A DNA stretch of 64,000 bases, from contig NZ_BMGT01000002.1 of the NCBI RefSeq assembly GCF_014640335.1, forward strand, positions 1,054,001 through 1,118,000, read 5' to 3'. The DNA is from Edaphobacter dinghuensis. GTDB taxonomy: Bacteria > Acidobacteriota > Terriglobia > Terriglobales > Acidobacteriaceae. A program made the position numbers and the translations under genes. Below the pieces are notes generated by a model. That model was given only the letters and a program-made list of their open reading frames with translations. It was not told where the DNA came from and made no database searches. Shown one piece after another: positions 28,190 to 36,076 of the stretch; within the stretch, counting starts at the first letter, position 1, and each line of letters opens with the position of its first letter.

Positions 28190-29353
28190 ATGACAGAAGT
28201 GACTCATAACTCCCAACCGGTTCCCATGCTGGACTTCTCCCGCCAATTTGCCGGGATTCGCCAGGAGGTCCTTTCCGCTCTTGAGAGCGTCTGCGACTCG
28301 CAACAATTCATCCTCGGCCCCGAGGTAGCACACTTCGAACGAGATGCCGCGGCGGCCTGCGCCGCCCCCTACGCCATTGGCTGCGCCAGCGGAACCGATG
28401 CCCTGTGGCTGGCCATGGCCGCCGCTGGAATCGGTCCCGGAGATGCCGTCGTCACTACGCCGTTCAGCTTTTTTGCCACGGTCAGCTCCATCCTGCGCTG
28501 CGGAGCGCAACCTCTTCTTGCTGATATCGATCCTGTTACCTTCAACCTCTCGCCCGGTGCGGTCGAAGAGGTGCTGCAATCGAGCGCCGGTAAGACGGTC
28601 AAAGCGATCCTCCCCGTCCACCTGTACGGCCAGTGCGCCGACTGGGATGCCTTCAGCGATCTGAAGCAGCGTCACAACCTGCTGCTCATCGAGGATGCTG
28701 CCCAGGCTTTTGGGGCGGCATGGAACGGCACCCCTGCCGGAGCGCTCGGCGACCTGTCAGCATTCAGCTTCTACCCCACCAAGAACCTCAGCGCCTTTGG
28801 CGATGCGGGCCTGCTGACGACTCTCTCGGCCGAGTACGACGAGCGCGCGCGGATGCTGCGCGCTCATGGAATGCGTCGCCGCTACTTCCACGATGAGGTG
28901 GGCTGGAACTCGCGGCTGGACACGCTGCAGGCTGCCGTGCTCAGCATCAAGCTGCGCCATCTGCCTGCGTGGAACCAACAGCGCAGGGACCGCGCGGCTC
29001 GCTACGACCAGCTATTTCGCGGGGCTGGGCTTGCCGCTGCGAACACGACGGAAGGCATCGTGCTGCCTATCACCGATCCTCGCGCGACGCCGGTCTTTCA
29101 CCAGTACGTTATTCGCGCCCCCCGACGCGATGCACTGCGCGAATACCTTACAGAGCGCAGGATTGGCAGCGAGATCTATTACCCGCTGCCGCTGCATCTG
29201 CAGACAAGCCTCCACGAACTGGGCTACCAGCGCGGAGACTTCCCTGCCAGCGAAGCCGCTGCCGCCGAAGTCCTTGCATTGCCTATTTATCCCGAGCTGC
29301 GCGATGACGAGCAGCAGACAGTGGTGGAAGCCATCGCCGCGTTTTACGCGTAG
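28190..29353 (+). CDS. DegT/DnrJ/EryC1 family PLP aminotransferase
   Basis: A 387-residue fold-type I PLP enzyme of the group that aminates keto sugars (dTDP- or UDP-linked) for glycan or secondary metabolite synthesis. It has VPMLDFSRQF at the start, GCASGTDALWLAMAAAGI, the PLP-ring stretch LLIEDAAQAFGA, and the Schiff-base lysine in SFYPTKNLSAFGDAGLL. The substrate cannot be read from the sequence, and no sugar nucleotide genes are near. I chose ATG 28190; a GTG at 28103 would start inside the palindrome and give 29 extra unrelated residues. Confidence 0.88.
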   Translation: MTEVTHNSQPVPMLDFSRQFAGIRQEVLSALESVCDSQQFILGPEVAHFERDAAAACAAPYAIGCASGTDALWLAMAAAGIGPGDAVVTTPFSFFATVSSILRCGAQPLLADIDPVTFNLSPGAVEEVLQSSAGKTVKAILPVHLYGQCADWDAFSDLKQRHNLLLIEDAAQAFGAAWNGTPAGALGDLSAFSFYPTKNLSAFGDAGLLTTLSAEYDERARMLRAHGMRRRYFHDEVGWNSRLDTLQAAVLSIKLRHLPAWNQQRRDRAARYDQLFRGAGLAAANTTEGIVLPITDPRATPVFHQYVIRAPRRDALREYLTERRIGSEIYYPLPLHLQTSLHELGYQRGDFPASEAAAAEVLALPIYPELRDDEQQTVVEAIAAFYA

Positions 29354-29373
29354 CACCGCACCTCTGCGCGCGG

Positions 29374-30048
29374 CTATTCGATCTTCGCGCTCTCCACGCC
29401 CTCTAACTGCACAACGGCCTGCAAGGCATCTTGTAGAACCGTGCCTCCGCTTTGATTGAGCGTAATTTGAATCTCATCTTTGCCGCTGCTGCCCTGCGTC
29501 TCTACGCTGAGCCCGGTAACGTTGAGGTTGATGCTCCGTAGCGCCGCCAGTAACGTTTCGATCGTTACAACTTTAGGATCGTAGAGCAGGCTGATGGTTT
29601 GTTTGCGCCAGAATGTGTCCAGACGGCGCTCGACAGGACGCAGCACCAGAAGCAGAATCAGCGTAAGCGCTGTTCCAAGAATGGCAGCGCGATACATGCC
29701 ACAGCCGACGGCGATTCCAATCGCTGCAACCGTCCAGATGCTGGCCGCGGTCGTCAATCCGCGAACCGACTCACCATGCGCGATGATCGTTCCCGCACCC
29801 AGAAAGCCGATACCGGTAACAATCTGCGCCGCGATACGCGAAGGATCGAGGCCCACGCCGGGAGTGCCCAGGATATCGGCAAAGCCAAAGGCAGAGGCGA
29901 TCATCAGCAGGCAGGCCGACATCCCCACCAGAGCATGGGTGCGCAGACCAGCAGCGCTTCGGCGATGTTCTCGATCGAGGCCCACCAGACCTGCCAGTGC
30001 CGTCGCTGTAACGAGCCGCAGTGTGATTTCGTGCGGGGGAAGAGTCAT
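29374..30048 (-). CDS. MgtC/SapB family membrane protein
   Basis: A 224-residue protein with about five membrane segments in residues 1-140. It carries the MgtC signature: GLDREHRRSAAGLRTHALVG near residue 23, and TGIGFLGAGTIIAHGESVRG then LTTAASIWTVAAIGIAVGCG near 80-115. A C-terminal soluble ACT-like domain (about 150-224) follows, as in longer MgtC homologues. The family is tied to magnesium limitation and survival stress in other bacteria; the role here is inferred only. It converges on the DegT gene with a 20-base gap. Confidence 0.88.
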   Translation of the reverse strand: MTLPPHEITLRLVTATALAGLVGLDREHRRSAAGLRTHALVGMSACLLMIASAFGFADILGTPGVGLDPSRIAAQIVTGIGFLGAGTIIAHGESVRGLTTAASIWTVAAIGIAVGCGMYRAAILGTALTLILLLVLRPVERRLDTFWRKQTISLLYDPKVVTIETLLAALRSINLNVTGLSVETQGSSGKDEIQITLNQSGGTVLQDALQAVVQLEGVESAKIE

Positions 30049-30124
30049 CGAGCACTCCCATTTGAGGTAAATCGTACAGGCACTTATATCATTGCCGCCA
30101 TCGTTGCAGCCTGTACCGACGGCA

Positions 30125-31354
30125 CTACCGTCTTCGCCGTTTGGCTCTCACGGCCCTTCTGTGAACCGCAGCCTTCTTTGCCTTCTTCACAACCGGCTCG
30201 GGATGGGTCTCATCGGGAGGCGTCGCATCGGGAGGCAGAACCCGGCGCACCAGGTTTCCTTCCAGCCGATAGGTCTTCAGGATTGTCTTACTCGGCACCA
30301 CCGCTCCAGTGACCGGATCGGGCACCACCGGCGGAGCGTCATCGGCCAGCACGCGATAGTTGTACGTGGGTGCAACTGTCGCGGATGCTGGAGCCTTGCT
30401 ATAGGGATCGCTCGCCATCGTCACCGTCAATGGCAGATATCCCTCGATGTTCTTGTCACGGTACGCAGTCTCGTAGCGATGCTTCTTCACATTCCAGATG
30501 AAGACACGTACCTGGTTGAAGTCGTAGGGCAAGCCGGATGTATATGGACTGGTTACAGTTACATACTCGGGAATGTTCTTGTCGTCCTGCGGAGCGTCGG
30601 GGTCGTAGACCTTGTTCAGAATGTATGCGCCGACGATCCTCTGGCCTTCGGAGTAGCGTACCAGTGCATCGGGAGCGTCCACATCCATCAATCGGCTATA
30701 GATCCAGCCGGCATTTCCTTTGGAGTCGCGCACCAGCCACCAGTCATCCATCGCAGGCGGAGCGGGCGGAGCAGCTTCCACAACCTTTCCCTTCTCCACG
30801 ACTGGAGCAACCGCTCGCAGGCCCGGCGGCACCGGCTTCGGCAGCGTGGCTCGGCGCAGCAGCTTCAACTTCTCGCCCTCGCCCAAACGCAAAAAATGCT
30901 CTGTCTCGCGCCCGGGAGTGAGGTGCATATAAACGTCATCGCGCACAACACCGGTTGCTACAACCGGATCTTTTTCATGCTCCTTGGTCAATGCGGCGAA
31001 CTGATCGAAGATGGACTGCGTCGCCACCATCTTTTCGTTGATCCAGCCCTGTGCGCCCTTGTCGGTCTGCACCTTGAAGAAGCGCCGCCCATGATCGAGC
31101 ACCAGCAACCTGTCACCGTTCTGCACATCAGCAGTCCGGTTCGATACCGCAGCTACGCGGTCACGCAGGTAGGTCTCCTTCGCCATCACATAGACATATT
31201 CGCGATGCGGTTTAGGCCGCAGCCTCGAACAGCCGGTGGTGCCGGCCAGCATTGACGCCGACAAAAGCGTGCAGGCTGAAAGCCGGATGAGACGTCGCTT
31301 TGAAACGGATTGGCAGAAAGAAGAAAAAATAGCCCTAAAACTCCAGCAAAACAT
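30125..31354 (-). CDS. SH3-domain (SH3b) putative lipoprotein
   Basis: A protein of 409 residues if started at ATG 31354, which has GAGAAG just upstream; starts at 31372 or 31441 are possible. The N-terminus is basic and hydrophobic and ends SASMLAGTTGCS, a lipobox-like site with an imperfect -3 residue. Two bacterial SH3-like domains follow, the first around AADVQNGDRLLVLDHGRRFF to GWINEKMV, the second around DDVYMHLTPGRETEHFLRLG to GWIYSRLMD. The C-terminus is very basic (KKAKKAAVHRRAVRAKRRRR), perhaps for nucleic acid or cell wall contact. Probably cell envelope associated; function unknown. Confidence 0.7.
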   Translation of the reverse strand: MFCWSFRAIFSSFCQSVSKRRLIRLSACTLLSASMLAGTTGCSRLRPKPHREYVYVMAKETYLRDRVAAVSNRTADVQNGDRLLVLDHGRRFFKVQTDKGAQGWINEKMVATQSIFDQFAALTKEHEKDPVVATGVVRDDVYMHLTPGRETEHFLRLGEGEKLKLLRRATLPKPVPPGLRAVAPVVEKGKVVEAAPPAPPAMDDWWLVRDSKGNAGWIYSRLMDVDAPDALVRYSEGQRIVGAYILNKVYDPDAPQDDKNIPEYVTVTSPYTSGLPYDFNQVRVFIWNVKKHRYETAYRDKNIEGYLPLTVTMASDPYSKAPASATVAPTYNYRVLADDAPPVVPDPVTGAVVPSKTILKTYRLEGNLVRRVLPPDATPPDETHPEPVVKKAKKAAVHRRAVRAKRRRR

Positions 31355-31456
31355 AGAAACTTCTCTATCCATATTAGTTGCCGATGCGCTGAACCCAAGC
31401 ACCGTTGTGCGCCGATTCCCTACATTCCGACAAACGAACAAGATGAGTTACTGCCT

Positions 31457-32623
31457 TTAATGCGTTAACGCAACAGCAATCGCTCCAGTAGGATCGGTCC
31501 CCGTTGCCGTGCTGGTCGCAAGGTCCAGCTTTCCAGGAGTCGTCGTATCGTAGCTGTACATCGACAGATCGGGGCTTCCTCCATTCGCCGCTGCGAGCAG
31601 ATAATCTCCGCTGCTGTCTGTGCCGAGCGACGTCACCAGCAACCCACTTGTGTAAGGCGATCCGGCGATGGCAGTCAGAGCGCCTCCCGTCCCGATGGTG
31701 TAGCCGTAGATCGTGCCGTTGGTTCGGTTGGCAGCGTAAACATATTTGCCTGAGTTATCGACCACCACCGAATATGCCTGTCCGCCGGATGCAAAGGGCG
31801 AGCCCGCGATCTCGTTTAGAGTGCCGCCGCTGTCAATCGCAAAGACGCGCACACCGCCGCCGGTTCCGCTGCGAGCAATGTAGAGGTACGCCGAAGCGTT
31901 ATCGACAGCGAGGCCGTTATCGCTGGTCTGGCTCGACACAGTAAGGCTATGGCTGGTCAACAACGCGCCCGTGGTGGTATCGAAGTTGAAGACCACGTCT
32001 CCGCCGGTACCCAGCGCGGCAAAGATCAGTGCTCCGTTGGGGGCTATCTTCACCATCTTTGGATTAATCACAGCACTCGGAATCGCCAGTTGCCCGGTTC
32101 CCACAGACGTTAATGCGCCAGTCGTGGCGTTGATCTGAAATACGTCAATCTGAGCCACGAGCGTATTGCCATCCAATGCCACCAACCATTGGCCGTCCGG
32201 CGACACATCCATCGAAACAACGTTCACAATCGCAACACCCGTTCCCGTACTCGGAACGCTCAACGATCCATCCGAATTAATGGTGTATACGTTGATGTTC
32301 CCAAGCGCCGCCACATACAGAAACTTGTTGTTCCGCGTCACTGCCATGGCTACGGGCTGATATCCAAGGGTCAACGGCGAGCTTGGCACGGCCGTCAGCG
32401 TTCCCGTACCCACCGTAAAACCGCTTACCGTGCCGGTTGCGGAGTTCGTTCCACTGGCAGTCGTCCCCGTGGTGTTGGCGACATAGGCGTAATTCCCTGT
32501 CGATCCAGGCGGTGGAGTCGGCGTTACAGGAGGAAAGAAGCCGCCGCAACCGGTCAGCATCATCCCTGCTACCGCTGCCATCATCCACACCAACCATGGC
32601 ACTCCTGCGGTCCGTACCCTCAT
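31457..32623 (-). CDS. Beta-propeller (lactonase/YncE-like) lipoprotein
   Basis: A 388-residue protein. The start at 32623 is fixed by an excellent ribosome-binding site (GAGGGGTGAGG) directly upstream and gives a lipoprotein signal peptide ending MMLTGCGG. About seven repeats of the type NKFLYVAALGN, GQWLVALDGN, ASAYLYIARSG, GKYVYAANRTN with INS-DGSL-like links make up the propeller, as in 6-phosphogluconolactonase-like and YncE proteins. Acidobacterial genomes have many such lipoproteins. No catalytic residues can be assigned, so an enzymatic role is uncertain. It is divergent from the M28 peptidase gene. Confidence 0.82.
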   Translation of the reverse strand: MRVRTAGVPWLVWMMAAVAGMMLTGCGGFFPPVTPTPPPGSTGNYAYVANTTGTTASGTNSATGTVSGFTVGTGTLTAVPSSPLTLGYQPVAMAVTRNNKFLYVAALGNINVYTINSDGSLSVPSTGTGVAIVNVVSMDVSPDGQWLVALDGNTLVAQIDVFQINATTGALTSVGTGQLAIPSAVINPKMVKIAPNGALIFAALGTGGDVVFNFDTTTGALLTSHSLTVSSQTSDNGLAVDNASAYLYIARSGTGGGVRVFAIDSGGTLNEIAGSPFASGGQAYSVVVDNSGKYVYAANRTNGTIYGYTIGTGGALTAIAGSPYTSGLLVTSLGTDSSGDYLLAAANGGSPDLSMYSYDTTTPGKLDLATSTATGTDPTGAIAVALTH

Positions 32624-32693
32624 CCTCACCCCTCTAGCAGTTATCTTCGCAGCAGATCTGCGCTTCTCAAAATGGATATTGCTCATGCTTCGA

Positions 32694-32699
32694 TATAAT
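32694..32699 (+). promoter_or_regulatory. -10 box of a probable leaderless promoter
   Basis: A perfect TATAAT at 32694-32699 lies 7 bases before the ATG at 32707, so transcription would start at or next to the start codon. There is no ribosome-binding site before the ATG and no clear -35 box. Confidence 0.6.
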
Positions 32700-32706
32700 C
32701 TGCGCC

Positions 32707-33774
32707 ATGTCTTCGTCCAGGCTCGCATCTCTCCTCGGATTTGCAATGCTTCTCGGGCAATGTATCGCCGGTTCTGTCCTCAAGGGTCAGCGGGTCCATT
32801 CATTTGACTCGCTGTCTCCACAAACGGCATCTTTTCTTCCAGAACTTCAGCGCGAGGTCCACGCCGACATGTCCTTCCTCGCCGACGATGAGCTGCATGG
32901 CCGCGGCTCCGCCACGCGCGACGAACATATTGCCGCCCTCTTTGCCGCCTCACAGTTCCAGGCGCTCGGCCTCGAACCCGGTGGCGACAACGGCACCTTC
33001 CTGCAAAAAGTGACCCTGCCCAATCCTCTTCCCGAGGATGCGAAACAACATCTCTCGAAGCTTGAAGACACGCCGCGCAAAGAGACCTGGAATGCCATCG
33101 CAATTTTGCGCGGCAGCAGCGCGCCGAAAGAGACGGTCCTGCTCACCGCGCACCTCGACCATCTCGGCATCGGCCCCTCGGTCAACGGCGACAACATCTA
33201 TAACGGCGCAGATGACGACGCCTCAGGGACGACAGCGGTTCTGGCTCTTGCCCACATCCTAGCAACTGGACGCCGCCCGCGCCGCACCATCGTCTTTGCA
33301 CTCTTCGGATCGGAAGAGATCGGAGGCTTCGGCAACCGCGCCTTTCTTGCGCATCCGCCCGTACCGCTGGCCAGCATCGTCGCCAACCTCGAATTCGAGA
33401 TGATCGGACGGCCCGATCCCGCCGTTCCCGCAGGAGCTCTGTGGCTTACAGGCTTCAACCGCACCAACCTCGGCCCCGAGCTGGTAAAGCATGGCGCTCA
33501 CCTGGTCAACGATCCGCACATGGGACAGCATTTCTTTCGCCGCTCCGATAACTACGCTCTCGCGCTTCAGGGCATCATTGCTCAGACCGTTTCCAGCTTC
33601 GGACTGCACAAGGACTACCACCAACCCAGCGACGACCTTCGCAGCATCGACTTCACTCACATGAACGATGCCATCTCCTCCATGGTTGCGCCCATCAACT
33701 GGCTGGTCAACACCACATGGAAGCCTCAATGGAACTTCGGCCGCAAGCCCTGGCATCAGGCAATCCCAAATTAA
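32707..33774 (+). CDS. Secreted M28 family zinc aminopeptidase
   Basis: A 355-residue protein with a signal peptide (MSSSRLASLLGFAMLLGQCIAG cut near 22). The M28 zinc ligands are visible in order: His in LTAHLDHLG, bridging Asp in NGADDDASG, the catalytic Glu pair in FGSEEIGGFG, an acidic ligand in NLEFEMIG and a His in KDYHQPSDD. The enzyme is expected to release N-terminal amino acids or dipeptides in the periplasm. The mRNA appears leaderless. It ends before a strong terminator shared with the ahpD gene. Confidence 0.92.
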   Translation: MSSSRLASLLGFAMLLGQCIAGSVLKGQRVHSFDSLSPQTASFLPELQREVHADMSFLADDELHGRGSATRDEHIAALFAASQFQALGLEPGGDNGTFLQKVTLPNPLPEDAKQHLSKLEDTPRKETWNAIAILRGSSAPKETVLLTAHLDHLGIGPSVNGDNIYNGADDDASGTTAVLALAHILATGRRPRRTIVFALFGSEEIGGFGNRAFLAHPPVPLASIVANLEFEMIGRPDPAVPAGALWLTGFNRTNLGPELVKHGAHLVNDPHMGQHFFRRSDNYALALQGIIAQTVSSFGLHKDYHQPSDDLRSIDFTHMNDAISSMVAPINWLVNTTWKPQWNFGRKPWHQAIPN

Positions 33775-33794
33775 AGCATCGAGCAATTCCCAAA

Positions 33795-33829
33795 TAAAAA
33801 AGACGCGAGACCATGCTCGCGTCCTTTTT
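33795..33829. terminator. Bidirectional terminator between M28 peptidase and ahpD
   Basis: An 8-bp stem GACGCGAG (33802-33809)/CTCGCGTC (33816-33823) with loop ACCATG is flanked by an A-run and CTTTTTA. Confidence 0.9.
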
Positions 33830-33850
33830 ATTTCCTTGATCGGCGATAGC

Positions 33851-34405
33851 CTATGCAGTTGCCGTGGGGGAAGCCTTCTCGGAATCCAGCACGACCCCGA
33901 TGGCATGAATAACGGAGGTGACACGCACCACAGCATTGATCAACTCTTCCGTAGCGCCCTTTTCTCTCAGTACCTTCTCATGCGAGTCGACGCACTTGTC
34001 ACATGCGTTGATCGCACTCACCGCCAGGCACCACAGCTCGAAGTCCACTGCCTCAACCGTGTGTCCACGAAGTGCGTTCATGCGCAGCCGTGATGGCAGC
34101 GTCGCATACTTCTCATTCTTCGTCAGGTGATGGAAACGATAGTAGATATTGTTCATTCCCATGATTGCCGCCGCAGCCTTGGCCGCATCGAGCGCGCCCG
34201 GAGCCAGCACCGATTCAGCCTCTGCAATCACCTCGGTCGTCAGCTCCGCGCAGCGGGTAGCAATCGCAGCCACCACCACCGTCCCCCACAACTGCTGCGG
34301 AGTCAGCTCGGTATTCTGCTTCACCAGCGACGAGTAGTTCAACTTCAAATCCTTCGCATATGCGGGCAAATCACTAATCAACTCTTCCAATGCCATCTCT
34401 GCCAT
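33851..34405 (-). CDS. ahpD: AhpD-like alkylhydroperoxidase (carboxymuconolactone decarboxylase fold)
   Basis: A 184-residue cytoplasmic protein. The active site SAINACDKCVDSHEKVLRE near residue 130 has the CxxC pair and the following His/Glu of AhpD. In mycobacteria AhpD, with the lipoamide system, re-reduces AhpC. Here ahpC lies 74 bases upstream on the same strand, so the same pairing is likely. A hairpin between them may lower ahpD expression relative to ahpC. The length matches AhpD (about 175-185). Confidence 0.9.
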   Translation of the reverse strand: MAEMALEELISDLPAYAKDLKLNYSSLVKQNTELTPQQLWGTVVVAAIATRCAELTTEVIAEAESVLAPGALDAAKAAAAIMGMNNIYYRFHHLTKNEKYATLPSRLRMNALRGHTVEAVDFELWCLAVSAINACDKCVDSHEKVLREKGATEELINAVVRVTSVIHAIGVVLDSEKASPTATA

Positions 34406-34434
34406 CCTCTCCGGTTGCGGGTTTCATCCTACAG

Positions 34435-34462
34435 AAAAAACGCGGCCACTTCAGCAGCCGCG
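34435..34462 (-). terminator. Terminator or attenuator between ahpC and ahpD
   Basis: On the minus strand CGCGGC (34462-34457) pairs with GCCGCG (34446-34441) and is followed by six T. It lies between the ahpC stop and the ahpD start, so it may cause partial termination. Confidence 0.7.
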
Positions 34463-34479
34463 CCGGGGATTACTCAAAA

Positions 34480-35019
34480 CTACGCCAGAGTAGCTTCGCC
34501 CTTCTGCCAGTTGCAGGGGCACAACTCATCGGTCTGCAGCGCATCAAGCACACGCAGAACCTCCTGCGGATTGCGCCCCACCGAGAGGTCCGTTACGTAG
34601 ATAAAGCGGATCACGTTCTCTGGATCGACGATGAACGTCGCTCGCTGCGCCACGCCCGCCTTCTCATCCAGAATACCGAGCTGGCCGCAAAGATCGCGTC
34701 GAATATCCGACAGCATCGGGAAAGGCAGGTCCTTCAGGTCGGCGTGATGGGTACGCCATGCAGCATGGACGTATTCGTTATCGGTGCTGCCGCCAAGAAT
34801 CTGGCAATCGCGATCGGCGAACTCGCTGTTCAGCTTGCCGAAGGCCGCAATCTCAGTCGGACACACAAACGTAAAGTCCTTGGGCCAGAAAAAGTACAGC
34901 TTCCACTTGCCCGGATAAGACTCCTCCGTAATGGTAGTGAATGCCTTGGCTTCATCCTTATCCGTTGAGATGGTTGCAGTAACGCTGTAGTTAGGAAATT
35001 TCTCTCCGATTTGTAGCAT
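34480..35019 (-). CDS. ahpC: AhpC-type peroxiredoxin
   Basis: A 179-residue peroxiredoxin that reduces hydrogen peroxide and alkyl hydroperoxides. The peroxidatic cysteine is in FWPKDFTFVCPTEIAAFGK near residue 54. The C-terminal block DELCPCNWQKGE carries CPC, with a resolving cysteine plus one extra, as in the AhpC group that works with AhpD. AAGGAG lies 10 bases before the ATG. The 5' leader holds an 8-bp hairpin (35052-35072). It sits between perR and ahpD. Confidence 0.95.
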   Translation of the reverse strand: MLQIGEKFPNYSVTATISTDKDEAKAFTTITEESYPGKWKLYFFWPKDFTFVCPTEIAAFGKLNSEFADRDCQILGGSTDNEYVHAAWRTHHADLKDLPFPMLSDIRRDLCGQLGILDEKAGVAQRATFIVDPENVIRFIYVTDLSVGRNPQEVLRVLDALQTDELCPCNWQKGEATLA

Positions 35020-35051
35020 GTAAACGTAACTCCTTTTAGGTACAGTTCCGC

Positions 35052-35072
35052 GTCTTCCGCCAATCGGAAGAC
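35052..35072. promoter_or_regulatory. Hairpin in the ahpC upstream region
   Basis: GTCTTCCG (35052-35059) and CGGAAGAC (35065-35072) form a perfect 8-bp stem with loop CCAAT, about 33 bases before the ahpC start. There is no T-run on either strand, so it is not a terminator; it may be an operator or a leader structure. Confidence 0.5.
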
Positions 35073-35120
35073 CGATTTAACAATTGCTCTTTCACTCAGG
35101 CTTACCGGTCGATCGCCGGC

Positions 35121-35543
35121 TTATTGACACTTCGGACATAGGCCAATGACATCGACGGCATACCGCTCCACCAGAAAACCTCCCGGCAGCCGCGTGCGTT
35201 TCGACACCAGCCCCAACTCTTGTTCCCCTATATCGGTAATCGCTTTGCACTTGGAGCACACCATGTGGTGATGCGCTTCGCTGTTCATCTCTACGCGTAC
35301 CGAACCGTGGTGCATGCTCATCTTGCGAAAGACGCCGCTTTCGACAAAGAGATGAATATTCTTGTAAACCGTAGCCAACGAGATCGCCGGAATCTTCTTC
35401 TTCACCCGGGCATAAACCTCTTCCGGGCTGGGATGTCCACTCATCCCCTGCATCACTTCATACAGAACCTGCCGCTGATGCGTGACAGCAATGCCATGTT
35501 CGGCACAAAGATCACGAAACGACTTGGCTGCGGTAACCTGCAC
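35121..35543 (-). CDS. perR: Fur-family regulator, PerR-like
   Basis: A 140-residue Fur-family repressor. The winged helix includes VTHQRQVLYEVMQG and AISLATVYKNIHLFVESGV. The structural zinc site is two CxxC pairs, CSKC near residue 97 and CPKC at the C-terminus. The regulatory metal region reads RVEMNSEAHHHMVC; by eye the residue matching PerR Asp85 is Glu here, while the one matching Asp104 is Asp. The neighbours ahpC and ahpD point to peroxide sensing. The start is a GTG with no ribosome-binding site, and TATACT lies 6 bases before it. A 29-bp palindrome lies just upstream. Confidence 0.88.
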   Translation of the reverse strand: MQVTAAKSFRDLCAEHGIAVTHQRQVLYEVMQGMSGHPSPEEVYARVKKKIPAISLATVYKNIHLFVESGVFRKMSMHHGSVRVEMNSEAHHHMVCSKCKAITDIGEQELGLVSKRTRLPGGFLVERYAVDVIGLCPKCQ

Positions 35544-35560
35544 TCAGTTAGTATAGCTTA

Positions 35561-35589
35561 TATCAAACAATAATTATTATCATTTGATA
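35561..35589. promoter_or_regulatory. Fur/PerR-type operator (29-bp palindrome)
   Basis: TATCAAA (35561-35567) pairs with TTTGATA (35583-35589), and inside it ATAAT-T-ATTAT (35570-35580) is a 5-1-5 core like the known PerR/Fur box. Only the two CA steps break the symmetry. It overlaps the expected promoter of the regulator gene, which starts 18 bases away, so autoregulation is likely. Confidence 0.8.
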
Positions 35590-35627
35590 AATTAAGTTTT
35601 CCCCGACTTTTCGCTTCAACAGCTTCT

Positions 35628-36062
35628 TTAATTCAAGCGCTCGCGCTCCGGCTTGCCGAACCCCGCATCGAGTGGCTTGCGCCCAGAGCCATCCTCCTGC
35701 TCGTGCCAGTGGGTAATCGCATCCTCGCCCAGCTTCCAGCAGAGCATCACGGTCTTGCCGTCCATCACGCAGGGAAAGTCGAGCAGGCCTTCTTCAAGGT
35801 CCTGCACTTGCACACCGATCGCTTCGATCTCGCCCAGCGTGTCGGTCGCCTCCTGCGCTGCCTTGTCACGCTCCGCCCGCCGCTTTGCCGCAGCGGTTAC
35901 ATCCACACGCATGCCACCCAACAGAAAGATGCGATAGCTCAACTGCTGCATCTCGGCTTCCAGCGTGCCAGCGCGAAGCCCCGCCGCCTGCGCCTTGCGC
36001 AGCAGAGCCTCCAGCACCCGTAGCATCGTCTGCGCCTCGCCCAATGTAAACGTCTTACCCAC
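35628..36062 (-). CDS. DUF2203 family protein
   Basis: A 144-residue soluble protein of the DUF2203 family. The N-terminus FTLGEAQTMLRVLEALLRKA forms a helix. A central block is rich in Lys/Glu/Arg, and the end has GVQVQDLEEGLLDFPCVMDG, VMLCWKLGEDAITHWHEQE, the family's most recognisable stretch. Function is unknown. It starts 14 bases after the nadA stop, so it is probably co-transcribed with nadA. Confidence 0.8.
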   Translation of the reverse strand: MGKTFTLGEAQTMLRVLEALLRKAQAAGLRAGTLEAEMQQLSYRIFLLGGMRVDVTAAAKRRAERDKAAQEATDTLGEIEAIGVQVQDLEEGLLDFPCVMDGKTVMLCWKLGEDAITHWHEQEDGSGRKPLDAGFGKPERERLN

Positions 36063-36076
36063 GACGCCGTCCTCTC

